Source: Halomonas alkalicola
GTDB lineage: Bacteria > Pseudomonadota > Gammaproteobacteria > Pseudomonadales > Halomonadaceae
NCBI RefSeq assembly: GCF_030704205.1
Contig: NZ_CP131913.1
Location: 1,302,001-1,366,000, forward strand
Direction: 5' to 3'
Length of the DNA: 64,000 bases
Made by a program: the position numbers and the translations under genes. Under the pieces are notes generated by a model that was given only the letters and a program-made list of their open reading frames with translations, made no database searches and was not told where the DNA came from. Of this stretch, positions 56,527 to 64,000 are shown one piece after another. How positions within the stretch are numbered: the stretch's first letter is position 1; the number at the start of each line of letters is the position of its first letter.

Positions 56527-57522
56527 CTACTTGAAGTTCTTGCGGTAGGACTTGAGGATCTCGCCGACGATGCCGCTGCGGAAGCTCAGCACGCAGACCA
56601 CGAAGATCACCCCGAGGATCGGCCCCACCCAGTTGCCCAGCGGCGACTGCGCCAGCAGGTGCTGCAGGCTGACCACGATGCCGGCGCCGACCACCGGGCC
56701 GAACAGCGTGCCCACCCCGCCCAGCAGGGTCATCAGGATCACCTCGCCGGACATGTGCCAGTGGGCGTCGGTCAGCGAGGCGAGCTGGAAGACCACCGTC
56801 TTGGTGGAGCCCGCCAGGCCGGCCAGCCCCGCGGAGAGGACGAAGGCCAGCCACTTGTAGGCATCGACGTTGTAGCCCAGCGAGATCGCCCGGGGCTCGT
56901 TCTCGCGGATCGCCTTGAGCACCTGGCCGTAGGGCGAGTGCACGGCGCGCTGGATGATGGCGAAGCCGAGCAGGAAGACCGCGAACACGAAGTAGTACAT
57001 CGCCAGGTTGCTGCGCAGGCTGATGACGCCGAACAGCTCACCCCGCGGCACCCCGTGCAGGCCATCCTCGCCGCCGGTGAAGGGCGACTGGACGTAGACG
57101 AAGAACACCAGCTGGGCCAGCGCCAGGGTCACCATGGCGAAGTAGATGCCCTGGCGGCGGATCGACAGGGCGCCGAACACCGCACCGAGCACCACGGCGG
57201 CCAGGGTCCCGGCGAGGATACCCAGCTCCGGCGTGAGCGCCGGGTGGCTCGACAGCAGGTAGCCGGTGACATAGCCGCCGGTGGCCAGGAAGGCCGCGTG
57301 GCCGAAGGAGAGCAGCCCCGCGTAGCCGAGCAGCAGGTTGAAGGCGCAGGCGAAGAGCGCGAAGCACAGCACCTTCATCAGGAACACCGGGTAGGCGACG
57401 AAGGGCGCCACCAGGCCGATGCCGATCAGCACCAGGTAGAAGACGTTGCGGCGAATATCGGCGCGGCGCTGACGCTTCATGGAGGGAGTCAGCGTCTGGG
57501 TCTGGGTCGCGGACATGGTCAT
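56527..57522 (-). CDS. livM: Branched-chain amino acid/amide ABC permease LivM
   Basis: 331 residues from the ATG at 57522, which overlaps the livH stop (ATGA). A second ATG at 57516 is closer to good spacing from GGAGG. It has eight to ten helices and the LivM motifs FGHAAFLATGGYV and the EAA-like loop KAIRENEPRAISLGYN. It forms the membrane pore with LivH. Last gene of the livG-F-K-H-M operon, before the terminator at 56439-56462. Confidence 0.92.
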   Translation of the reverse strand: MTMSATQTQTLTPSMKRQRRADIRRNVFYLVLIGIGLVAPFVAYPVFLMKVLCFALFACAFNLLLGYAGLLSFGHAAFLATGGYVTGYLLSSHPALTPELGILAGTLAAVVLGAVFGALSIRRQGIYFAMVTLALAQLVFFVYVQSPFTGGEDGLHGVPRGELFGVISLRSNLAMYYFVFAVFLLGFAIIQRAVHSPYGQVLKAIRENEPRAISLGYNVDAYKWLAFVLSAGLAGLAGSTKTVVFQLASLTDAHWHMSGEVILMTLLGGVGTLFGPVVGAGIVVSLQHLLAQSPLGNWVGPILGVIFVVCVLSFRSGIVGEILKSYRKNFK

Positions 57523-58406
57523 GCCTCCTTGCCGAACAGGCCGGCGGGTCGCAGCAGCAGCACCAGGATCATCACCAGGAAGATCACGGTGTTGGCCGCC
57601 TCGGGGTAGTACACCTTGGTGAGGCCCTCGATCAGGCCCATGCCAAGCCCGGTGAGCACGGCGCCCAGGATCGAGCCCATGCCGCCGATCACCACCACCG
57701 CGAAGACCACGATCAAGAGGTTGGAGCCCATGGTGGGCGACACCGGATAGAGCGGTGCGGCCAGCACCCCGGCGAAGGCGGCCAGCGCCACGCCGAAGCC
57801 GTAGGTGAGGGTGATCAGCAGCGGCACGTTGACGCCGAAGGCCTGCATCAGCGCCGGGTTCTCGGTGCCGGCGCGCAGGTAGGCGCCGAGGCGGGTGCGC
57901 TCGATCATGTACCAGGTGGCGAGACACACCACGATGGCCGCCACCAGCACGAAGGCGCGGTACTTGGGCAGGAACATGAAGCCAAGCTGGAAGCCGCCCT
58001 GGAGCGCCTCGGGAGTCGGGTAGCGAGCCCCTGAGACGCCGAAGAAGTTGACCAGGGTGCCCTCGAAGATCAGCGCCAGGCCAAAGGTCAGCAGCAGGCC
58101 GTAGAGGTGGTCCAGGTGGGCGATGCGGCGCAGCAGGGTGCGCTCGAGCAGCATGCCGAACAGGCCGACGAAGAGCGGCGCGAGCAGCAGCGCCGCCCAG
58201 TAGTTGATGCCCAGGTAGCGCATGCCGAGCAGGGTGGCGAAGGCCCCCAGCATGTACATGGCACCGTGAGCGAAGTTGACGATCTTCAGCAGGCCGAAGA
58301 TCACCGCCAGGCCCAGGCTGAGCAGGGCGTAGAAGGCACCGTTGATCAGGCCGAGCAGGAGCTGGCCGAGGAACACCGCCAGCGGCACCCCGAATATCAT
58401 CGTCAT
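57519..58406 (-). CDS. livH: Branched-chain amino acid/amide ABC permease LivH
   Basis: 295 residues with eight to nine helices. It has LLSLGLAVIFGLLKIVNFAHGA and the EAA-like LRAGTENPALMQAFGVN. It pairs with LivM as the transmembrane part of the importer. It starts 58 bases after the binding protein gene and its stop overlaps livM. Confidence 0.92.
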   Translation of the reverse strand: MTMIFGVPLAVFLGQLLLGLINGAFYALLSLGLAVIFGLLKIVNFAHGAMYMLGAFATLLGMRYLGINYWAALLLAPLFVGLFGMLLERTLLRRIAHLDHLYGLLLTFGLALIFEGTLVNFFGVSGARYPTPEALQGGFQLGFMFLPKYRAFVLVAAIVVCLATWYMIERTRLGAYLRAGTENPALMQAFGVNVPLLITLTYGFGVALAAFAGVLAAPLYPVSPTMGSNLLIVVFAVVVIGGMGSILGAVLTGLGMGLIEGLTKVYYPEAANTVIFLVMILVLLLRPAGLFGKEA

Positions 58407-58464
58407 GTCAGGAATCTCCCGTCAGAGGGGGCGGCGGCCGAGGCCGCCGCCGGTCTTGCTCGCT

Positions 58465-59685
58465 TCAGTTCTGCACCAGCTTGCACTGGCTCTCGGAGAG
58501 CGGACGGAACGCTTCCTCGGCGGGGATGGTGGCGAGTATCTCGTAGAGGTCCCACTCGTGCTCGGACTCCTCCGGCGACTTCACCTGGGCCAGGAACATG
58601 TCGTGGACCATGCGGCCGTCCTCGCGGACACGACCGTTGCGGGAGAAGAAGTCGTTGATCGGCTTCTCGCCCAGGGCTGCGCGCACCGCGACCGGGTCGT
58701 CGGTGCCCAGCTCGGCCACGGTCTCTAGGTAGTGCATGGTGCTGGAGTAGATGCCGGCCTGGACCATGGTCGGCATGCGGCCCACGCGCTCGTAATAGCG
58801 CTCGGCCCACTCGCGGGACTCGTCGTCCATGTTCCAGTACCAGCCGGTGGTCAGCAGCAGGCCCTGGGTGGTTTCGAGGCCCATGGCGTAGACATCGTTG
58901 AGGAACACCAGCAGGCCGGCGAGCTGCTGGCCCGCTTCCACCACCCCGAACTGGCTGGCGGTATTGATGGCGTTGACGGTATCGGCACCGGCGTTGGCCA
59001 GGCCGATGATCTTGGCCCCGGAGCCCTGGGCCTGGAGGATGTAGGAGGAGAAGTCGTCGGTGGGGAACGGGTGGCGCACGCCGCCGACGATCTGGCCACC
59101 GGCCTCCTCGACCACCCGGGTCACGTCGCCTTCCAGGGCGTGACCGAAGGCGTAGTCGGCGGTGAGCATGAACCAGGTGTCGCCACCCTGCTCGACGATC
59201 GCCTTGGCGGTGCCGTTGGCCAGCGGGTAGGTGTCATAGACCCAGTGGATATGGTTCGGGGTGCAGTGCTCGTTGGTGATGCTGGAGGCCGCGGAGCCGG
59301 AGATGATGCCCAGGCCGTTGTTCTCCTCGATCACCCGGGTAGCGGCGATGACCACCGAGGAGGCCACCATGCCGGAGACCAGGTCGACGTTGCGGGTATC
59401 GAACCACTCGCGCACGGTGTTGGCGCCCACGTCGGCGCTGTTGCGGTCGTCGGCACTGAAGACCTGGATCGGGGCGCCGTTGACGTTGCCGCCGAAGTCT
59501 TCCACGGCCATGCGCAGGGCCTCGAGGCCACCGGGGCCGGCCAGGTCGCGGTAGGTGCCGGACATGTCGGCCAGGTAGCCGATACGCACCTCTCCGTCGC
59601 TGATCTCGGCCTGGGCGGTGGTAGCCATGGCAGCGGTGGCGGCCAGGGCAACGGCGGCGGTGAGGCTCTTCTTGATGAAGGTCAT
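58465..59685 (-). CDS. Periplasmic binding protein of the liv transporter (LivK-like)
   Basis: 406 residues with a signal peptide (about 1-27, ending ATTAQA). The type-I periplasmic binding fold shows GYLADMSGTYRDLAGPGGLEALRMAVEDF and SGMVASSVVIAATRVIEENN. The ligand could be a branched-chain amino acid, urea, an amide or another organic acid; the sequence alone does not say. The leader is C/A-rich with CAACAACAACAA at 59716-59727. Confidence 0.88.
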   Translation of the reverse strand: MTFIKKSLTAAVALAATAAMATTAQAEISDGEVRIGYLADMSGTYRDLAGPGGLEALRMAVEDFGGNVNGAPIQVFSADDRNSADVGANTVREWFDTRNVDLVSGMVASSVVIAATRVIEENNGLGIISGSAASSITNEHCTPNHIHWVYDTYPLANGTAKAIVEQGGDTWFMLTADYAFGHALEGDVTRVVEEAGGQIVGGVRHPFPTDDFSSYILQAQGSGAKIIGLANAGADTVNAINTASQFGVVEAGQQLAGLLVFLNDVYAMGLETTQGLLLTTGWYWNMDDESREWAERYYERVGRMPTMVQAGIYSSTMHYLETVAELGTDDPVAVRAALGEKPINDFFSRNGRVREDGRMVHDMFLAQVKSPEESEHEWDLYEILATIPAEEAFRPLSESQCKLVQN

Positions 59686-59715
59686 GCTGATCTCCTCTGC
59701 CCCGAAGCGGGGCTC

Positions 59716-59727
59716 TTGTTGTTGTTG
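59716..59727 (-). promoter_or_regulatory. C/A-rich motif in the binding-protein leader
   Basis: CAACAACAACAA, 31-42 bases upstream of the binding protein start and next to a CCCCG-CTT-CGGGG hairpin. It matches the AANAANAA pattern bound by Hfq/Crc in pseudomonads and the C/A-rich class targeted by GcvB-like small RNAs. Function is inferred. Confidence 0.4.
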
Positions 59728-59799
59728 CGATGTGGTGTTGCGGCGTGTCGTTGGGATTCGGTGTTGTGAATAGCGGTGGCGCCGAGGCGCAGATCCAGC

Positions 59800-60558
59800 C
59801 TACACCCCCAGCAGGGTGTGCAGATGCTCGCGCCGACTCGGCAGCTCGGCCGCCGCGATCTCCTCTACGATGCGGCCGTGATCCATCACGAAGTGGCGGT
59901 CGGCCAGGGGGGCGGCAAAGCGGAAGTTCTGCTCCACCAGCACGATGGTCATGCCGCGCTCCTTGAGCTTGACCAGCACCTCGCCCAGCGCCTGGACGAT
60001 GACCGGTGCCAGCCCCTCGGTGATCTCGTCGAGCAGCAAGAGCCGCGCCCCGGTGCGCAGGATCCGCGCCATGGCCAGCATCTGCTGCTCGCCCCCGGAG
60101 AGCCGCGTGCCCTGACTGCGCCGCCGCTCGTAGAGGTTGGGGAACATCGCGTAGATCTCGTCGATCGACATCCCGCCGGAGCGCACCGTGGGCGGCAGCA
60201 GCAGGTTCTCCTCGACGTCGAGGCTGGCGAAGATGCCGCGCTCCTCAGGGCAGTAGCCAATCCCCAGCCGCGGGATGCGGTGGGCCCTCATGCCCAGCGT
60301 CTCGTTGCCGTTGACCATGATCGAGCCGGTGCGCCGGCCGACCATGTTCATGATCGCCTTGAGGGTGGTGCTGCGCCCGGCGCCGTTGCGCCCGAGCAGG
60401 GTCACGAGCTCGCCGCGCTTCACGTTGAAGTCGACACCGTGGAGGATGTGCGACTCGCCGTAGAAGGCGTGCAGGTCGCTGACCCGCAGCATCTCGGCGC
60501 CGTCGCGGTCCTGGTACTGCAGGGCCGGGGCCTGCATCGCCTGGGCTGCCTGGTTCAT
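59800..60558 (-). CDS. livF: Branched-chain amino acid/amide ABC ATPase LivF
   Basis: 252 residues. Walker A GRNGAGRST (with Arg at the normally Lys position), signature LSGGEQQMLAMARIL, Walker B LLLLDEITEGL and the H-loop VEQNF. The unusual GAGRST keeps the family's fold but deviates at the invariant Lys, so the Walker A lysine should be checked. It overlaps livG by ATGA at 60555-60558. Confidence 0.9.
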   Translation of the reverse strand: MNQAAQAMQAPALQYQDRDGAEMLRVSDLHAFYGESHILHGVDFNVKRGELVTLLGRNGAGRSTTLKAIMNMVGRRTGSIMVNGNETLGMRAHRIPRLGIGYCPEERGIFASLDVEENLLLPPTVRSGGMSIDEIYAMFPNLYERRRSQGTRLSGGEQQMLAMARILRTGARLLLLDEITEGLAPVIVQALGEVLVKLKERGMTIVLVEQNFRFAAPLADRHFVMDHGRIVEEIAAAELPSRREHLHTLLGV

Positions 60559-61328
60559 GCCGTGGCCTCCTCTTCCGCCGCTTCGCTGCCCATGTAGGCC
60601 TCCTTGACCCGCGGGTCGGCGGAGACGGTGGCGTAGTCGCCCTCAGCCAGCACCGCGCCGCGGGCCAGCACGGTGATGCGATCGCACAGCCGGCTCACCA
60701 CACTGAGGTTGTGCTCCACCATCAGCACGGTGCGCCCCCGGGCGACCCGGCGGATCAGCTCGACGATGCGGTCGACGTCCTCGGCGCCCATGCCCTGGGT
60801 CGTCTCATCGAGCAGCATCAGGGTGGGGTCCATGGCCAGGGTAGTGGCGACCTCCAGGGCCCGCTTGCGGCCGTAGGGCATCTCCACGGTGAGCACGTCG
60901 GCATAGTCGCGCAGGCCCACCTCCTCGAGCAGCTCGATGGCGCGGTCGTTGAGGTGGTCGAGGGTGCGCTCGGACTTCCAGAAGTGGAAGGAGGTTCCCA
61001 TGGGACGCTGCAGCGCCACGCGCACGTTCTCCATGGCGGTCATGTGGCCGAACACCGCGGAGATCTGGAAGGAGCGCACCAGGCCCATCCGCGCAATCTC
61101 GTTGGCCTTCATGCCGGTGATCGGCTGGCCGCGATAGAGGATCTCGCCGCGAGTGGGCGGCAGGAACTTGGTGAGCAGGTTGAAGACGGTGGTCTTGCCC
61201 GCCCCGTTGGGGCCGATCAGGGCATGGATATGCCCCTCCTGGACCTGCAGGTTGACATCGTCCACGGCGGTGAAGCCGCGGAATTCCTTGGTCAACCCCC
61301 GAGTCTCCAGAATGAAGTCCTGGGTCAT
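60555..61328 (-). CDS. livG: Branched-chain amino acid/amide ABC ATPase LivG
   Basis: 257 residues. Walker A GPNGAGKTTVFN, signature-like TVEMPYGRKRALEVATTLAMDP (the LivG form of the C-loop), Walker B LMLLDETTQGM and the H-loop VEHNLSVV. First gene of the operon, with a leader of C/A-rich direct repeats and a palindrome at 61462-61475. It partners with LivF. Confidence 0.92.
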   Translation of the reverse strand: MTQDFILETRGLTKEFRGFTAVDDVNLQVQEGHIHALIGPNGAGKTTVFNLLTKFLPPTRGEILYRGQPITGMKANEIARMGLVRSFQISAVFGHMTAMENVRVALQRPMGTSFHFWKSERTLDHLNDRAIELLEEVGLRDYADVLTVEMPYGRKRALEVATTLAMDPTLMLLDETTQGMGAEDVDRIVELIRRVARGRTVLMVEHNLSVVSRLCDRITVLARGAVLAEGDYATVSADPRVKEAYMGSEAAEEEATA

Positions 61329-61342
61329 GTGACGTCCTCTCT

Positions 61343-61360
61343 GGATCGCGCGAACGATCC
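61343..61360 (-). promoter_or_regulatory. Leader hairpin before livG
   Basis: GGATCG-CGCGAA-CGATCC, a 6-bp stem 15 bases upstream of the livG start. It sits between the C/A-rich repeats and the ribosome site. Confidence 0.4.
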
Positions 61361-61367
61361 GCCGTTG

Positions 61368-61403
61368 GTGCTGTTGTCGTTGTTGTGTGCCGTTGTCGTT
61401 GTT
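61368..61403 (-). repeat. Two 17-bp C/A-rich direct repeats in the livG leader
   Basis: On the minus strand AACAACGACAACGGCAC and AACAACGACAACAGCAC occur in tandem, two bases apart (61403-61387 and 61384-61368). Sixteen of 17 bases match. They lie 40-75 bases upstream of the livG start. Confidence 0.7.
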
Positions 61404-61461
61404 CTGGCCATCTCGGCATCGGACTGGCCGGGCGCTTGTGGATCAGGGGCGCTCCGGCATT

Positions 61462-61475
61462 TTACGTTAACGTAA
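61462..61475. promoter_or_regulatory. 14-bp palindrome TTACGTTAACGTAA upstream of the liv operon
   Basis: A perfect palindrome 134 bases upstream of livG, flanked by AT-rich DNA. It looks like an operator. The sequence resembles sites I recall for LiuR-type (MerR family) regulators of branched-chain amino acid use, but this was not verified. Confidence 0.5.
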
Positions 61476-61584
61476 GCTAGAGGACTCGAGGCGGCACAGC
61501 AATAGTCAGTTGGGCATGACTCGACCAATGGCGTAGTTTCCGGTTTTTCAATAGCTTGAAAACGAATCTCTCGATTGACACAGA

Positions 61585-61613
61585 GCTTTGAAAAGAAACA
61601 GCTTTATCAAAGC
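61585..61613. promoter_or_regulatory. Inverted repeat upstream of the 61654 gene
   Basis: GCTTTGA and TCAAAGC, 7-base perfect arms with a 15-base spacer, 40 bases upstream of the next start. TTGACA is at 61575-61580, but no well-spaced -10 was found. Confidence 0.35.
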
Positions 61614-61653
61614 ATGGGCAAAATGAGACCCAGGTAGTAGAATACATGCATCA

Positions 61654-62343
61654 ATGAATGTCCTGATTCGGAAACCCTTGCCCCCCATGTCTCAACTCCC
61701 ACCCCCCGGCCAGCCCTGGCCCATCGGCTTCACCGCCACCTGCCTGCGCGCCACCCTCTATATCCTGCTGATCGCAGGGCTTGCCCAGGGCGCCTACATC
61801 GAGGCGCTGCACTATCCCGAGGTACGCTTCTCGGAGTACGGCTTTACCGAGCTCACCCAGAGTGTGCTACTGCTCATGGCATCATTGCTGTTGCTCTATA
61901 CCCGCCAGGTGCTGAAGGTGCTGCCCACCGTCACCCTGCTGATGTTCGCCTTCACCTTCAGTTCCTTCATTCGCGAGCAGGACTATTTCCTGGACACCTG
62001 GGTGGCGCGACATACCTGGAAGGTGCTGGTGACGCTGGTGATCGTGCCCATACTCTTCTGGGTGATCCGCGAACGCCGGCGCTTCGTCACCGAGTTCGCG
62101 AGTTACGCCAACAGCTTCTCCTTCGGCCTCTTTGCCGCAGGGGTGCTCACTACCTACGTCTTCTCGCGTCTCTATGGCCGCCAGGACTTCTGGATGGCGG
62201 TGATGGAGGAGAACTATGTGCGCACCTTCAAGGATGCCGCCGAGGAGGTGGTGGAGCTGCTCGGCTATGCGCTGATCCTGATCGCCGTCATCGAGCTGCC
62301 CCTGCTGGCCCGGCGCTGGGCCCTGGCCCGCCGCAAGGCCTGA
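61654..62343 (+). CDS. Membrane protein of unknown function (229 aa)
   Basis: 229 residues with six predicted helices (for example LYILLIAGLAQGAYIEALHY and LLLMASLLLLYTRQVLKVLP), a charged middle and a basic C-terminus. Conserved-looking pieces are SSFIREQDYFLDTWVARHTWKV and RTFKDAAEEVVELLGYALIL. I do not recognise the family. A second ATG at 61687 is an alternative start; neither has a strong ribosome site. It is followed by a long hairpin. Confidence 0.6.
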   Translation: MNVLIRKPLPPMSQLPPPGQPWPIGFTATCLRATLYILLIAGLAQGAYIEALHYPEVRFSEYGFTELTQSVLLLMASLLLLYTRQVLKVLPTVTLLMFAFTFSSFIREQDYFLDTWVARHTWKVLVTLVIVPILFWVIRERRRFVTEFASYANSFSFGLFAAGVLTTYVFSRLYGRQDFWMAVMEENYVRTFKDAAEEVVELLGYALILIAVIELPLLARRWALARRKA

Positions 62344-62383
62344 ATCACCCGCTACTCCGCTAGCCCGCCACCCGCTACTTCAC

Positions 62384-62421
62384 CACGCAGAGCGGTCTCC
62401 TCAGGGAGATCGCTCTGCGTG
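62384..62421 (+). terminator. Long hairpin after the 61654 gene
   Basis: 17-base arms (CACGCAGAGCG... and its complement with one G-U pair) and a TCAG loop, 41 bases after the stop. No T-run is present. Confidence 0.6.
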
Positions 62422-62534
62422 AGGTCATGGACAAGAGAGATTGAGTTTGCAGACGCCGGCACTTCGAAGTAATGTCGCGCCATGCCTTAAAAAAAAAAAT
62501 ACCACTACAAACTCACTCCTAAAGAGAAACAACC

Positions 62535-64000
62535 ATGTCCAGCTCCCGTATGCGGGGAGAGCGCATCAGACGCGGTGCCTTCACCCGCTTCCTCAACACC
62601 GTGGAGTGGCTCGGTAACCTGCTGCCCCACCCCGTCACCCTCTTTGCCCTGCTCTGCGTCATCGTGGTGGTGGCCAGCGGCATCGCCGGCGCCCTCGGCG
62701 TTTCGGTCGCCGACCCCCGTCCCGCCAACGAGGGCGAGTGGATCGCCGTCAACTCCCTGATGAACGCCGATGGTCTGCGGCGACTGGTTACCGAGATGGT
62801 GACCAACTTCACCGGTTTCGCACCGCTTGGCACCGTACTGGTGGCCATGCTCGGGGTCGGGGTAGCCGAGCACTCCGGCCTGCTCTCGGCCAGCATGCGA
62901 GCCCTGGTGCTGAACCGCTCCCCGCGGATCGTCACCTATGCGGTGGTGTTCGCCGGCATCATGTCCAACATGGCCGCCGAACTCGGCTATGTGGTGCTGA
63001 TTCCGCTGGCGGCGATGATCTTCCACTCCCTGGGCCGCCACCCCCTGGCGGGGCTGGCCGCCGCTTTCTGCGGGGTGTCAGGCGGCTATAGCGCCAACCT
63101 GCTGATCGGCACCGTGGACCCGCTGCTCTCCGGCATTACCCAGGAAGCGGCTCGGCTTCTCGACCCGGCCTATGTGGTCGGCGCCGAGGCCAACTGGTTC
63201 TTCATGATCGTCAGCACCTTCGCCGTGACCCTGATCGGCGGCCTGGTGACTGAGCGTATCGTCGAACCCAAGCTGGGCCGCTTCGATGCCGCCTATGCCG
63301 AGGCCGATATCGACAGCCAGCAGATGGCTACACTCTCGGCGACGGAGAAACGGGCACTCAAGGGCACCGGCCTGGCGACCCTCGCCCTGGTGGCCGGCCT
63401 GGCCCTGCTGGTGGTCCCGGAGTGGGGCGTGCTGCGCCACCCTGAGACCGGCCTGGTCAGCGGGTCGCCCTTCCTCAGCGGCATCGTGGTGATCGTCGCC
63501 GTCTCCTTCTCTCTCCTCGGCTTCGTCTACGGCCGGCTGGCCGGCACCATGCGCAACGATCGCGACGTGATCGACGCCATGTCGCGCAGCATGAGCAGTC
63601 TCGGCCTCTATATCGTTCTGGTGTTCTTCGCCGCGCAGTTCGTGGCGCTGTTCAACTGGAGCAACTTCGGCACCGTCATCGCCGTGGCCGGCGCCGACGT
63701 GCTCGAGTCGCTGGGGCTTGGCGGTCCGGCACTGTTCGCGCTGTTCATCCTGATGTGCGCCTTCGTCAATCTCTCCCTGGGCAGCGCTTCGGCGCAGTGG
63801 GCGGTGACCGCACCGATCTTCGTGCCGATGCTGATGCTGATGGGCTATGCGCCGGAAGTGATCCAGGCGGCCTACCGCATCGGCGACTCGGTGACCAACC
63901 TGATCACGCCGATGATGAGCTACTTCGGATTGATCATGGCGGTGGCGGCACGCTATCGGAAGGATCTCGGCATCGGCACCCTGGTGGCGCTGATGCTGCC
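62535..64000 (+). CDS. AbgT-family transporter (cut by right edge)
   Basis: 488 codons visible from the ATG at 62535; the gene runs off the window. It has the AbgT features FLNTVEWLGNLLPHPVTLFALL, MGVGVAEHSG-like GVGVAEHSGLLSA, and AAFCGVSGGYSANLLIGTVDPLLSGI. About eleven helices are visible. Members import p-aminobenzoyl-glutamate or export sulfonamides (MtrF-like); which applies here is not known. The leader has an A11 tract (62489-62499) and the ribosome region is weak. Confidence 0.9.
   Translation, partial: MSSSRMRGERIRRGAFTRFLNTVEWLGNLLPHPVTLFALLCVIVVVASGIAGALGVSVADPRPANEGEWIAVNSLMNADGLRRLVTEMVTNFTGFAPLGTVLVAMLGVGVAEHSGLLSASMRALVLNRSPRIVTYAVVFAGIMSNMAAELGYVVLIPLAAMIFHSLGRHPLAGLAAAFCGVSGGYSANLLIGTVDPLLSGITQEAARLLDPAYVVGAEANWFFMIVSTFAVTLIGGLVTERIVEPKLGRFDAAYAEADIDSQQMATLSATEKRALKGTGLATLALVAGLALLVVPEWGVLRHPETGLVSGSPFLSGIVVIVAVSFSLLGFVYGRLAGTMRNDRDVIDAMSRSMSSLGLYIVLVFFAAQFVALFNWSNFGTVIAVAGADVLESLGLGGPALFALFILMCAFVNLSLGSASAQWAVTAPIFVPMLMLMGYAPEVIQAAYRIGDSVTNLITPMMSYFGLIMAVAARYRKDLGIGTLVALML

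Overview
The window is GC-rich, gene-dense chromosomal DNA from a Gammaproteobacterium, most likely a member of the Halomonadaceae (Halomonas-like). The evidence is the codon use, a glycine-betaine type BCCT transporter, an AbgT transporter, a soluble FdsBA-type formate dehydrogenase, and the style of the proteins. This is judged from protein character, not from a database search. No rRNA, CRISPR array, prophage or integrase was seen. One tRNA, tRNA-Ile(CAU), and one decayed IS1182-like element are present.

Layout: 0-3 kb is a zinc-starvation (Zur) module: a His-rich outer-membrane protein (cut by the left edge), a His-rich NicO-type metal transporter and zinc-independent folE2, with two near-perfect Zur boxes. 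3-8 kb holds mgtE with a possible leader peptide, a bcrC-like PAP2 phosphatase, a stretch of gene remnants (kinase tail, frameshifted GNAT), and paired crcB fluoride exporters. 8-15.6 kb holds a secreted nuclease whose 5' end is built from pieces of a bcrC-like gene, fadD with a bile-acid-symporter-family transporter, a pirin, an ACR3/BASS-type transporter and two small unknown proteins. 15.6-25.7 kb is a type I restriction-modification locus (hsdR, hsdM, hsdS) that also carries a Fic protein, a GIY-YIG/DUF4357 protein and a DUF3800 protein, abutting the 3' end of tRNA-Ile(CAU).

25.9-38.6 kb holds an exported YceI-like protein, a serine hydrolase, an ABC exporter, a Fur-type siderophore receptor with a LysR regulator, an AEC transporter, a PQQ-type aldose dehydrogenase, and a sensor kinase (frameshifted in a C8 tract) with its sigma54 response regulator. 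38.7-46.2 kb holds two exported repeat-rich acidic proteins, a BCCT transporter, a DnaQ-like exonuclease with a CBS/DUF294 protein, a DUF4168 protein and a DMT transporter.

46.1-56.4 kb is glutathione-dependent formaldehyde oxidation: adhC, fghA and fdsBA, with mtgA between. The IS1182-like element sits exactly between the mtgA stop codon and fdsB. A LysR gene is divergent from adhC across a clear palindrome. 56.5-61.3 kb is a livGF-K-HM branched-chain amino acid/amide ABC operon with C/A-rich leaders and an upstream palindrome. The right end holds an unknown membrane protein and an AbgT-family transporter cut by the window edge.

The parts most worth a second look are the mosaic 5' end of the nuclease gene, the in-frame insertion inside FdsA, the C8 frameshift in the kinase, the extra genes and a possible small RNA inside the type I RM locus, the mgtE leader, and the C/A-rich liv leaders. 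I did not find a clearly new multi-gene system; the RM locus with Fic, GIY-YIG and DUF3800 genes is the nearest candidate.
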